Assembly (NCBI RefSeq): GCF_036227265.1
Contig: NZ_CP109446.1
Location: forward strand, 2,679,501-2,743,500
DNA: 64,000 bases
Origin: Streptomyces sp. NBC_01476
GTDB taxonomy: Bacteria > Actinomycetota > Actinomycetes > Streptomycetales > Streptomycetaceae
Reading direction: 5' to 3'
Each line of letters opens with the position of its first letter. Position 1 is the stretch's first letter. Both the position numbers and the translations under genes were made by a program. This document shows, one piece after another, positions 45,120-53,139 of the stretch. The notes beneath the pieces were generated by a model, which was not told the DNA's origin, did no database searches, and was given only the letters and a program-made list of their open reading frames with translations.

Positions 45120-45145
45120 TGCTCGTTCTATGCTCGTTTCGAGCA
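45120..45145. promoter_or_regulatory. TGCTCG half-site cluster upstream of the SIS/aldolase genes
   Basis: TGCTCG occurs at 45120-45125 and 45131-45136 (11 bases apart, one helical turn), and its complement CGAGCA at 45140-45145. The last two form an inverted repeat with a TTT spacer. It lies about 12 bases upstream of a TACACT box and 85 bases from the SIS start, a typical repressor position. The regulator is unknown; DeoR or GntR family proteins usually control such sugar genes. Confidence 0.5.
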
Positions 45146-45229
45146 TCACCAATCATCTACACTGGCGGCAACTACCAGGTGCGGCGCCCGCACGCGCCGC
45201 CCTGGCCGGCCGCCTCGTGAGGAGCACCG

Positions 45230-46120
45230 ATGTCCGCGTCGTCCCTGACCACCACCGAAATCGCCACCCAGCCGGAATGCTGGCAGCGCGCGGCCGAACT
45301 CGTCGCCACCGAGGGCGCGAAGCTGCCGCGGTCCGGCGAGCGCGTCGCGGTGATCGGCTGCGGCACCTCCTGGTTCATGGCGCAGTCGTACGCGGCGCTG
45401 CGTGAGCGCGACGGCAAGGGTGAGACCGACGCCTTCGCCGCCTCTGAGTTTCCCTTCGGCCGGGGCTACGACCGGGTGGTGGCCATCACCCGCTCCGGCA
45501 CCACCACCGAGGTGCTGCGTGCCTGCGAACGCCTGCGCGGCACCATCCCGGTCACCGCCATCACCGCGGACCCGAACACTCCCGTGATGGCCGCGGCCGA
45601 CGACATCGTCGTCCTCGACTTCGCCGACGAACAGTCCGTCGTCCAGACCCGGTTCGCCACCACCGTGCTCGCCCTGCTCCGTGCCCACCTCGGCGAGGAC
45701 CTCACCTCGGCCATCGGCGACGCACGCAAGGCGGTCGAGGACGAACTGGCCCCGTCCCTCGTGGCGTCCGAGCAGTTCACCTTCCTCGGCACCGGCTGGA
45801 CGTACGGCCTCGCGCAGGAAGCCGCCCTCAAGATGCGGGAGGCCGCGGGCGCCTGGACTGAGTCCTACCCCGCGATGGAGTACCGCCACGGCCCGATCAG
45901 CATCACCGGACCGGGCCGCGCCGTCTGGTCCTTCGGCCCGCTCCCGGACGGCCTCGCCGACAACGTGGAAGCCGTCGGCGGCCTCCTCGAAACCCACCCG
46001 GCCACCGACCCCCTCGCCGACCTCATCCGCGCCCAGCGGCTCGCCGTCGCCATCGCCGAGGCCAAGGGCTACAACCCGGACCAGCCCCGCAACCTCACCC
46101 GCTCCGTCATCCTCGTCTGA
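45230..46120 (+). CDS. SIS-domain sugar isomerase/deaminase (AgaS-like)
   Basis: 296 residues with two SIS (sugar isomerase) domains. The phosphosugar-binding motifs are GCGTSWFMAQSYA near residue 44 and TRSGTTTEVL near residue 85 in the first domain, and GTGWTYGLAQEAALKMREA in the second. The combination resembles the isomerase half of GlmS and the AgaS ketose/aldose deaminase-isomerases. It likely acts on an amino-sugar phosphate. The downstream class II aldolase gene suggests the product continues to a ketose bisphosphate and triose phosphates, as in N-acetylgalactosamine or tagatose catabolism (inference). The kinase step is not encoded here. Confidence 0.82.
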   Translation: MSASSLTTTEIATQPECWQRAAELVATEGAKLPRSGERVAVIGCGTSWFMAQSYAALRERDGKGETDAFAASEFPFGRGYDRVVAITRSGTTTEVLRACERLRGTIPVTAITADPNTPVMAAADDIVVLDFADEQSVVQTRFATTVLALLRAHLGEDLTSAIGDARKAVEDELAPSLVASEQFTFLGTGWTYGLAQEAALKMREAAGAWTESYPAMEYRHGPISITGPGRAVWSFGPLPDGLADNVEAVGGLLETHPATDPLADLIRAQRLAVAIAEAKGYNPDQPRNLTRSVILV

Positions 46121-46144
46121 GCCCTGAGCCCTGAGCCCTGAGCC
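46118..46144 (+). repeat. TGAGCCC heptanucleotide repeat across the SIS stop codon
   Basis: TGAGCCC is repeated three times exactly from 46118 (the first TGA is the SIS stop), followed by TGAGCCG and a further GAGCCC. Because the unit is seven bases, TGA falls in all three frames, so stops occur in every frame right after the gene. Confidence 0.6.
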
Positions 46145-46283
46145 GCGAGCCCGAAGCCCGCGGCGCCGAGCAGCGAGGGCCTGAGCCCCGGGGCCCCCGG
46201 GGCCCCGGATTCCCCCGGGCTCTGCTCGCCAGGCCGTGAGCCGCCCTCCCCCGTCCACCCGCGCGACCCGAAGGACCCGCCGC

Positions 46284-47117
46284 ATGCCCGCCGCCACCGC
46301 CGAACTCGTCCTCGCCGCCCGCGCCTCGGGCCGCGGCATCGCCGCCTTCAACGTCATCACGCTGGAACACGCCGAGGCCATCACCACCGCCGCCGAGCGG
46401 ACCGGACTCCCGGTCATCCTGCAGATCAGCGAGAACGCGGTGAAGTTCCACGGCGGGCATGCCGAACCCCTCCTCGCGGCCACCGCCACGCTCGCCCGCT
46501 CCGCGACGGTCCCAGTCGCCCTCCACCTGGACCACATCAAGGACGAGGTCCTGCTGCGCGCGGGCGTCGCGGCCGGCGTGACCTCGGTGATGTTCGACGC
46601 CTCCACGCTGCCCTACGAGGAGAACGTCCGCGCCACCGCGCGCGTCACCGCCTGGGCACACGACCGCGGCGTCTGGGTCGAGGCCGAACTGGGCGAGGTC
46701 GGCGGGAAGGACGGCGCCCACGCCCCCGGTGTGCGCACCGACCCGGCAGAGGCCGCCGCCTTCACCGCGGCGACCGGTGTGGATGCCCTCGCCGTCGCCG
46801 TGGGCAGTTCCCATGCGATGACCGAGCGCACCGCCGGCCTCGACCTCGACCTGATCGCCCGGCTGCGCACCGCGATCGAGGTACCGCTGGTCCTGCACGG
46901 GTCCTCCGGTGTCCCCGACGAAACCCTCCGTCTGGCCGTCACCGCCGGTATGACGAAGGTCAACATCGGCACGGCCCTCAACATCGCCTTCAGCACCGCG
47001 GTCCGCGAGCATCTCACCGCCGATCCGGCTACGGTCGACCCCCGCCGTTACCTCCGCCCGGCCCGCGACGCCATGACCACCACGGCGGCCCACCTGCTCC
47101 AGGTCGTCGGGGGCTGA
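46284..47117 (+). CDS. Class II fructose/tagatose-bisphosphate aldolase family protein
   Basis: 277-residue class II (zinc) aldolase resembling GatY/KbaY. The zinc-binding His of ALHLDHIKDE, the Asp/Glu region AELGEVGGKDG, VGSSHAM and LHGSSGVPDE (second His and phosphate-binding loop), and MTKVNIGTALNIAF are in the expected order. It should cleave a ketose-1,6-bisphosphate or ketose-1-phosphate to dihydroxyacetone phosphate and an aldehyde. The start at ATG 46284 follows AAGGA; the family begins about 10 residues before AFNVI. It is 163 bases after the SIS gene, with G+C-rich palindromic sequence between, so co-transcription is likely but not certain. Confidence 0.85.
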   Translation: MPAATAELVLAARASGRGIAAFNVITLEHAEAITTAAERTGLPVILQISENAVKFHGGHAEPLLAATATLARSATVPVALHLDHIKDEVLLRAGVAAGVTSVMFDASTLPYEENVRATARVTAWAHDRGVWVEAELGEVGGKDGAHAPGVRTDPAEAAAFTAATGVDALAVAVGSSHAMTERTAGLDLDLIARLRTAIEVPLVLHGSSGVPDETLRLAVTAGMTKVNIGTALNIAFSTAVREHLTADPATVDPRRYLRPARDAMTTTAAHLLQVVGG

Positions 47118-47126
47118 GTCCCCACG

Positions 47127-47154
47127 GGGCGCGACGCTACGTCAGGTCGCGCCC
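47127..47154. terminator. Hairpin shared by the aldolase and photolyase 3' ends
   Basis: GGGCGCGAC (47127-47135) and GTCGCGCCC (47146-47154) pair exactly around a ten-base loop. The first arm follows the aldolase stop and the second lies inside the last codons of the convergent photolyase gene. Confidence 0.5.
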
Positions 47155-48534
47155 GGCGGCGAACCGCCGCTGTCCCTCGGCGAGCGTCACGATCGGTCCC
47201 GGGTAGTCGAACCCCGCCCGTTCCCGCTCCTCCAGCCGCCACGGCTCGTGCACCGCGCGGCCCTTCAGTCCGGCCAGCTCCGGCACCCACCTCCTGATGT
47301 ACTCCCCCTCCGGATCGAAACGGATCCCCTGCCGCACCGGGTTGAGCACCCGGTTGGGCCGGGTGTCGGTGCCGGTGCCCGCCGCCCACTGCCAGTTGAG
47401 CTGGTTGTTCACCACGTCCCCGTCCACCAGCAGGTCGAGGAAGTGCCGTGCTCCGGTGCGCCAGTCCACGTAGAGCGTCTTCGTCAGGAAGCTCGCCACC
47501 AGCAGCCGGCCACGGTTGTGCAACCACCCCTCGTGCCGCAGCTGCCGCATCGCCGCGTCCACCATCGGATATCCCGTGCGCCCCTCCTTCCACGCGGCGA
47601 CCTCCTCGGGGGCGGTGCGCCAGCGGTCGTTTCTCTTCCGGTAGTCGTGCCATGCCGCGTCCGGGCGGGCGGCGAGCACCTGGTGATGGAAATCCCGCCA
47701 CGCCAGCTGCCGTACGAAGTCCCCCGCCCCGGAGCCCTCTTCCGCGCCCCCGCCGGACTCCCATGCCCGGTGGACGAGTTCGGTTGCCGACAGGCAGCCG
47801 AAGTGCAGGTAGGGCGAGAGCCGGGAGGTGGCATCAGCCGCCAGGTCGTCATGGCGCTTCCCGTACTCGGCGAGCCGGTCGCGCCGCCAACTGCCCGACG
47901 CCCGGCGGCCCGCCGTCTCACCGCCCCGCGGCAGCCGGGGTGACGGACCGCCGCCGCCCGGCCCGGTCAGGTCGGCGGCTGTCGGCAGGGGGAGGGAGTC
48001 CGTTCCCTCGGGCAGCACCACCCGGCGTGGCACCGTCCGCAGCGAACGCAGTGGCTCCGCCTGCCAGCGCCGCCAGTACGGGGTGAACACCGCGAAGTGG
48101 TCACGGCCCGCCGGGGTGATCACGCCGGGCGGCGCCACCGTGATCACTCCGTCGTGTGCGACCAGTGCGCAGCGGAGCCCGGCCAGCGCTGCGCGGAGCC
48201 GCTCCTCTCGCCGGGTCGCGTAGCCGCTCACCCCGCCCGCGATGTGGACCTCGCGGGCGCCGGACTCCCGCACCACCGCGCAGACCTGTTCGACGGGATC
48301 GCCGCGGCGGACGACGAGCCGGCCGCCGCGCGACCGCAGTCCCTCGTCCAGGTCTGCCAGGCACTCGGCGAGGAAGGCGGTCCTGTTCGGCACGGCGAAC
48401 CCGGCACGGGCGATACCCGGGTCCACGACAAAGAGCGGCACTGTCCGGTCGGCCTTGGCGGCTTCCGCCAGCACCGGATTGTCATGCAGCCGGAGGTCCG
48501 CCGTGAACAGGGCGACGGACACGGACTCACCCAT
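47137..48534 (-). CDS. phr: Deoxyribodipyrimidine photolyase (class I CPD type)
   Basis: 465 residues. The N-terminal alpha/beta domain starts with LFTADLRLHDNP; the C-terminal FAD domain contains LSPYLHFGCLSATELVHRAWE, WRDFHHQVLAARPDAAWHDYRKR, GYPMVDAAMRQLRHEGWLHNRGRLLVASFLTK and the DVVNNQLNWQWAAGTGTD FAD loop. The Trp triad residues lie in the expected places (WHDY, WLHN, NWQW). The enzyme reverses cyclobutane pyrimidine dimers with light. It starts with ATG 48534, and the short HTH gene is divergent from it. Confidence 0.92.
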   Translation of the reverse strand: MGESVSVALFTADLRLHDNPVLAEAAKADRTVPLFVVDPGIARAGFAVPNRTAFLAECLADLDEGLRSRGGRLVVRRGDPVEQVCAVVRESGAREVHIAGGVSGYATRREERLRAALAGLRCALVAHDGVITVAPPGVITPAGRDHFAVFTPYWRRWQAEPLRSLRTVPRRVVLPEGTDSLPLPTAADLTGPGGGGPSPRLPRGGETAGRRASGSWRRDRLAEYGKRHDDLAADATSRLSPYLHFGCLSATELVHRAWESGGGAEEGSGAGDFVRQLAWRDFHHQVLAARPDAAWHDYRKRNDRWRTAPEEVAAWKEGRTGYPMVDAAMRQLRHEGWLHNRGRLLVASFLTKTLYVDWRTGARHFLDLLVDGDVVNNQLNWQWAAGTGTDTRPNRVLNPVRQGIRFDPEGEYIRRWVPELAGLKGRAVHEPWRLEERERAGFDYPGPIVTLAEGQRRFAAGRDLT

Positions 48535-48798
48535 GAGCGGTGGGGGTCATGGGAGTTGCTGAGGTCGTCATGTGTTCGAAGTCTGCCTCGGATCCGCCGC
48601 GCCGAAACAGCACAACACATCCAAAAACCCGAAAGAGTGATCGAACGTAAGATCACGGTCAGAGTTACCCGTTCGCCACTTTGTCACCGTTACGCGGGTT
48701 CCGCGTCACAGAGGATCAACAGGCCCATGCGGGTATCTTCACTCGTCGTTGTCCGGGCGAAGGTACTGATCGACATCCCCACCGTATGGAGGTGCATC

Positions 48799-49002
48799 AT
48801 GACCGACCGGACCTTGTGGTCGTACGCGGACATCGCCGCACACATCCGCGTGCAGGTCGACACCGTGCGCTCGTACCGAAAGCACGGGCACCTGCCCGAT
48901 CCTGATGTCGTGGAGGGCGGCAAGCCGTTCTGGTACGCGGACACCATCCGGGCGTGGAGTGCCCGGCGGCCCGGAAATCGTGGCCGCCGGGATCCGGACT
49001 GA
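48799..49002 (+). CDS. Small helix-turn-helix DNA-binding protein
   Basis: 67 residues. TLWSYADIAAHIRVQVDTVRSYRKHGHLPDPDVV reads as a winged-helix/MerR- or excisionase-type HTH (about residues 5-40), followed by a wing-like FWYADTIRAWSARRPG. ATG 48799 follows TGGAGG; a longer in-frame start further left lacks a ribosome site. It might regulate the divergent photolyase gene or itself (inference). No catalytic or ligand domain is present, so it is a stand-alone DNA-binding unit. Confidence 0.75.
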   Translation: MTDRTLWSYADIAAHIRVQVDTVRSYRKHGHLPDPDVVEGGKPFWYADTIRAWSARRPGNRGRRDPD

Positions 49003-49012
49003 TCCTCGGGTC

Positions 49013-51232
49013 TCACCCGCTGGTGGCCGGTTCGGGGTCCCGCCGCTCCTCGGAGCGAGGGGGCCCTGCGCCGTCCGGTCCAGCCTCTCCACCGCCCTCG
49101 GATATCCCGAACCGGTCGTGGAACCTGCGCAGCGCCGGCGGCGCCCACCAGGTGAACCGGCCGGTCAGCCGCATCACCGCCGGGACCAGCAGGGTCCGCA
49201 CCACCATCGCGTCCATCAGCACGGCCAGGGCGATGCCGAGCCCGAGCATCTTGGTGTTGGCCACCCGGGAGGTGCCGATCGCGACCATCACCACGGCGAG
49301 GATCACCGCCGCCGCGGTTATCAGCCCGCCGGTCCGCCTCAGTCCGAAGACGATGGACGACTGGTGGTCACCGGTCCGGTCGTACTCCTCCTTGATCCGG
49401 GAGAGCAGGAACACTCCGTAGTCCATGGAGAGCCCGAAGGCGACACAGAACATCAGCACGGGCAGGGTGGTCTCGATACTGCCGGTCGAGGTGAAGGCCA
49501 GCGGTCCGGAGAGATGACCGTCCTGGAAGACCCACACCACCGCTCCGAACATGGCGGTCAGACTCAGTGCGTTGAGCAGCACCGCCTGCACCGGGATGAT
49601 CACGCTCCCGGTGAGCAGGAAGACCAGCAGCAGCGTCACCAGGGCGATGATCCCGGCCGCCCAGGGCAGCTTCTCGGCGATGGCGTGCTTGCTGTCGACC
49701 AGGACCGCCGCCTGCCCGGTGACCGACGCGTGGAAGCCGGCCGGCACCGACCGTATCGTCCGCACCAGGCCTTGCGTACTGCCGTCCACCGCCTCGCCCT
49801 TCGGCAGCACCGTCACATAGGACGCGTCCGCGCCCGGCACGGTGACGGGGCCGTCGACCCGGACCACGCCCGGCAGCGCGGCCAGTTGCCGGTCGTACTG
49901 ACGCAACTGGGCCGCGCTCGCACCCTGGGCGAGGACGGTGATCGCGCCGTCCGGGCTGCCGGGAAACTCCTGGCGGATATGCTGCTGCACCACGTGGGCC
50001 TCCGCGGTGGCCGGCAGCTGGCGGTCGTCCGCCGTGCCGAACTTCACCTGCAGGAACGGCAGTCCGAGCAGCAGCAGCCCCGCCACGGCGCCGATCGCGA
50101 ACACCGGCGCGCGGCGCATCACCAGCCGCGCCACCCGGGCGTACCCGGCCCCCGGATCGTCCGGGGACTTCAGCCGCAGTGCCTTGCGCAGGTCCAGTGC
50201 GTTGACCCGGTGCCCGAGCAGCACCAGCGACGCCGGCAGCACGATCAGCGCCGCGGCGGCGGCCAGCAGCACCACCGCGATGCCCGCGTAGGCGAAGGAG
50301 CGCAGGAAGTACTGCGGGAAGACCAGCATCGCCGAGAGCGAGGCGGCGACCGTCAGCGCGGAGAAGAGCACCGTGCGACCGGCGGTGCGCAGCGTTCTTC
50401 CCACTGCGGTCCGGGGCTCCACGCCGGTGGCCAGCTCCTCGCGGAAGCGGCGCACGATGAAGAGCGCGTAGTCGATCGCCAGGCCCAGGCCGAGGGCGGT
50501 GGTGAGGTTCTCCGCGAAGACCGAGACGTCGGTGAAGCCGGTGATGCCGCGCAGCACCGCGCTGGTGCCCAGGATGGCGACGATGCCGACACCGAGCGGC
50601 AGCAGAGCGGCGATCGCGCTGCCGAACACCATGACGAGCAGCAGCAGGGTGATCGGGAGCGCGATCACCTCGGCGCGCACCAGGTCCTCCTGGATGGTGG
50701 TCTGCATCTCGTCGCGCACCGCCGCCGAGCCGCCGACTGTGACCTTCACCGGTCCGTGCTGACCCCGGTAGGCGGGAGCTATCCGCTTGACCTCGTCGGC
50801 CACCGCGTCGTCGTCGCCCCGCAGCCGCGCGGTGATCAGCGCGGAACTGCCGTTCTTCGCCCGCAGTGCCGGCGCATGCGTCCCCCAGTAGGAGGTCACG
50901 CCGGTCACCGCCGGGTCGGCAGCGAGCCGGCGGGCCAGCTCGCCGCTCTGCGCGGCGACCGCCGGACTGTCCACGCCGGCCCCGCGGGCGTCGACGAGGA
51001 GCACCAGATTGGGCTGGGAGGAGGGGAAGTGCTCGGCCAGGGCGGCCGTGGCGTAGGACGACTGGGAGTCGGGGGCCTCCCAGCCCCCGCTGGAGAGCCG
51101 GCTGCCGACGTCGCTGCCCGCCACCACGGCCAGCGCGGTGAAGAGCAGGGCCAGCAGCAGCGTCAGCCGCGGTCGCGCGGTGACGATCCGCGTCCAGCCA
51201 CGGACCGCACCTTCGTGGTTGACATCGGACAT
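49013..51232 (-). CDS. MMPL/RND-superfamily membrane transporter
   Basis: 739 residues in two repeated halves, each with one leading helix, a large extracellular loop and about five more helices (12 in total). The characteristic MMPL motif GLGLAIDYALFIVRRFREEL and its second-half counterpart AFGLSMDYGVFLLSRIKEEYDR carry the conserved Asp-Tyr pair of the proton relay. The start at 51232 gives the family N-terminus; the open frame extends further into the operator region. In Streptomyces such proteins export lipids, antibiotics or other hydrophobic molecules. It is controlled, judging by the operators, by the divergent TetR regulator. Confidence 0.9.
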   Translation of the reverse strand: MSDVNHEGAVRGWTRIVTARPRLTLLLALLFTALAVVAGSDVGSRLSSGGWEAPDSQSSYATAALAEHFPSSQPNLVLLVDARGAGVDSPAVAAQSGELARRLAADPAVTGVTSYWGTHAPALRAKNGSSALITARLRGDDDAVADEVKRIAPAYRGQHGPVKVTVGGSAAVRDEMQTTIQEDLVRAEVIALPITLLLLVMVFGSAIAALLPLGVGIVAILGTSAVLRGITGFTDVSVFAENLTTALGLGLAIDYALFIVRRFREELATGVEPRTAVGRTLRTAGRTVLFSALTVAASLSAMLVFPQYFLRSFAYAGIAVVLLAAAAALIVLPASLVLLGHRVNALDLRKALRLKSPDDPGAGYARVARLVMRRAPVFAIGAVAGLLLLGLPFLQVKFGTADDRQLPATAEAHVVQQHIRQEFPGSPDGAITVLAQGASAAQLRQYDRQLAALPGVVRVDGPVTVPGADASYVTVLPKGEAVDGSTQGLVRTIRSVPAGFHASVTGQAAVLVDSKHAIAEKLPWAAGIIALVTLLLVFLLTGSVIIPVQAVLLNALSLTAMFGAVVWVFQDGHLSGPLAFTSTGSIETTLPVLMFCVAFGLSMDYGVFLLSRIKEEYDRTGDHQSSIVFGLRRTGGLITAAAVILAVVMVAIGTSRVANTKMLGLGIALAVLMDAMVVRTLLVPAVMRLTGRFTWWAPPALRRFHDRFGISEGGGEAGPDGAGPPRSEERRDPEPATSG

Positions 51233-51297
51233 GACAGAGGTGTCCCCTCCCCCGTAGAACGGCATCACGACATAGCCCGCAAACGCGGCATAGAATC

Positions 51298-51350
51298 GAA
51301 ACACGATCGATCGCTCGTGTTTCCAGAATGCGAGCGACCGCTCGTGTTTG
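51298..51350. promoter_or_regulatory. Two tandem TetR-type operators between the MMPL and TetR genes
   Basis: Site 1 (51298-51323) has perfect 9-bp arms GAAACACGA/TCGTGTTTC around eight bases. Site 2 (51331-51344) has CGAGCG/CGCTCG arms around AC. Aligned over 20 bases (51304-51323 and 51331-51350) the sites agree at 17 positions, both ending CGCTCGTGTTT. Their starts are 27 bases apart. The pair lies in the divergent promoter, 23 bases from the TetR start and 66 from the MMPL start, so it should repress both. Confidence 0.75.
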
Positions 51351-51372
51351 TCAATCCTCCCTGGGGGTCAAC

Positions 51373-52008
51373 GTGTCCGAGGCGGACGAGAGACCGCGCC
51401 GCCGTCAGGCCCGCGGAGAGCGCCGCATCACGCAGCTGCTGCAGGCGGCCGCCAGCGTGTTCTGCGCGCTCGGGTACACCGCGTCCAGCACCAATGCCAT
51501 CGCCCGCGAGGCCGGCGTGTCACCGGGCACGCTCTACCAGTTCTTTCCCAACAAGGAAGCCATCGCGATCGAGCTGAGCGCACAGATGATCAAGGAGATG
51601 GAGGCCACCCACGGCAGGGTCTTCACCCCGGAGACCGCCCGGCTGCCGCTGGACCGGCTGATCGACGAGGTGACCGAGCCGTTCATCGAGTTCAACAGCG
51701 CCAACCCGGCCTTCCTCGCGCTGATCAAGGGCTCGGACGCCCCGGGCCGGGTCGCTGAAGAACACGACGTGCTGCACAACGCTCTGCTGGAGCGGGTGAC
51801 GGAGCTGCTGGCGGTCCGCACGCCGTCCCTGTCCCGTACGGAGTGCGCGCTCATCTCGGAGATGTCCTTCGCGATGTTCAAGACCGGCCTCAACCTCGTC
51901 ATGCAGCATGAGGGAGCCGAGCGCGAGCGGTATGTGCGGGAGCTGAAGAGCATGCTCTACCGCTATCTCGCACCCGCCGTGGGGACCGAGGCCGTACCGG
52001 CGCCCTAA
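51373..52008 (+). CDS. TetR family transcriptional regulator
   Basis: 211 residues. The N-terminal HTH is RITQLLQAAASVFCALGYTASSTNAIAREAGVSPGTLYQFFPNKEAI (about residues 15-62), a standard TetR DNA-binding domain, followed by an all-helical ligand domain with an NLVMQHEGAERERYVRELK C-terminal helix. GTG 51373 follows GGGGGT; a longer upstream frame would include operator site 2. It is divergent from the MMPL exporter, so it is almost certainly its repressor, released by the exported compound or a signal (inference). Its stop overlaps the DedA stop by three bases. Confidence 0.9.
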   Translation: MSEADERPRRRQARGERRITQLLQAAASVFCALGYTASSTNAIAREAGVSPGTLYQFFPNKEAIAIELSAQMIKEMEATHGRVFTPETARLPLDRLIDEVTEPFIEFNSANPAFLALIKGSDAPGRVAEEHDVLHNALLERVTELLAVRTPSLSRTECALISEMSFAMFKTGLNLVMQHEGAERERYVRELKSMLYRYLAPAVGTEAVPAP

Positions 52009-52925
52009 AGGTGCCGGCCGCCGGTCATCCCGCAGGGATGGGACCCCGTGCCTTTGCCGCCTTCCGCGGTGACCGCCTCTGCGCTGAAGGAGAGGTCAGG
52101 CGGCGCCAGTGAGGATCCGTCCACGGATGCCTCGGGAGACGCGAAAGGCGGTCCGATCCTCGGACCGCCGTCGGACATGCCGTCGCGCGCCTGAGCGCCG
52201 ACCAACGGGGGTGCGGTGGAAGCGGGCGCCGCCGCGCCGCTCTCACCGGCGAGGGACGCGGTCACCACCGCGGACGGCCGGGCGATCTCTCCGGGAGCGC
52301 GCGGCAGCCGCCGTTCCCGGGTCCGGGAGATCCACTGGGCGGCCGTGCCGGCCGCCGCGACGAGCACCGATATGCCGAGCCCCAAGGTGAGCGCGTAGAA
52401 GTCGTTCGACGCGGCACGCCCGCTGAAGTAGCCCGCGCCCACCGAGTAGGTGGCCCAGACCGTCTCCGCCACGCCCGCGCCGATCGCGTATCTGCGGGCC
52501 GGATACTGGACCACGCCCGCCGCCACGCCGCCGATGACCCGGCCACTGGGCAGGAAGCGCACCGCGATGACGAAGGGCACCCCATGGCGCTGTATGCGCA
52601 GTGCGGCCCAGTTCAGCAGCGCCGCCTGGCGGGGCTTGCGGCGCATCCGGCTGAGCACTCTGCCGCTCACCGCGCGGCCCGCCCGGTGGATCAGCAGGTC
52701 TCCGACGAGGGCACTTCCCGCCACCACCAGCAGAACCAGCGCCAGGTTGAGGTGGCCTTCGGCGGCCATCACTCCGCCGGTGACGAGCAGCACGGAGTTG
52801 GGTACGAGCGGCGGCGCCGTCGTGGCGGCCAGCAGCGCGTACGCCCAGATGACGTGTCCACCCCGCAGGTATTCGGCCAGCCCGGAGGTGAAGTCGAGTG
52901 CTGACACGTCAATTGCAACGTTCAT
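52005..52925 (-). CDS. DedA family membrane protein
   Basis: 306 residues. The DedA/SNARE-associated core (about residues 10-215) shows several membrane helices, the VAGSALVGDLLIHRAGR motif and the RFLPSGRVIGGVAAG region with the conserved Arg and Gly residues. DedA proteins act in membrane lipid or undecaprenyl-phosphate translocation and proton homeostasis. The last 90 residues are a Ser/Pro/Gly/Ala-rich tail unusual for the family. The start at 52925 gives MNVAIDVSALD; an upstream in-frame ATG would add 21 residues. Confidence 0.83.
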   Translation of the reverse strand: MNVAIDVSALDFTSGLAEYLRGGHVIWAYALLAATTAPPLVPNSVLLVTGGVMAAEGHLNLALVLLVVAGSALVGDLLIHRAGRAVSGRVLSRMRRKPRQAALLNWAALRIQRHGVPFVIAVRFLPSGRVIGGVAAGVVQYPARRYAIGAGVAETVWATYSVGAGYFSGRAASNDFYALTLGLGISVLVAAAGTAAQWISRTRERRLPRAPGEIARPSAVVTASLAGESGAAAPASTAPPLVGAQARDGMSDGGPRIGPPFASPEASVDGSSLAPPDLSFSAEAVTAEGGKGTGSHPCGMTGGRHL

Positions 52926-53139
52926 GCCACCGTCCCTCTTCCCACCCCCGGGTACTTCAACGCTGACAGCGATGCGTGGGGTCGGCAAGCGGGTTTCCCC
53001 GGGATCGGGGAACTCCCCGGGGATTCACCGGAAATCTCATCCTGTGGGCCCGGTCCCGCTACTCCTCAGGGAGTAGGCCGCGGCGGAACGAGGCGATCAC
53101 GCGGGCGGGACCCGATACCGCGGCCGGCGCCCGACGGGC

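Larger units (their letters stand above)
44896..45229. other. Region between the MarR gene and the SIS-domain gene
   Basis: 334 bases. The first half has a G+C-rich hairpin (44984-45018). The second half is noticeably lower in G+C and contains the TGCTCG repeats and a possible -10 box TACACT (45158-45163) for the SIS gene. No gene is seen. Confidence 0.5.
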
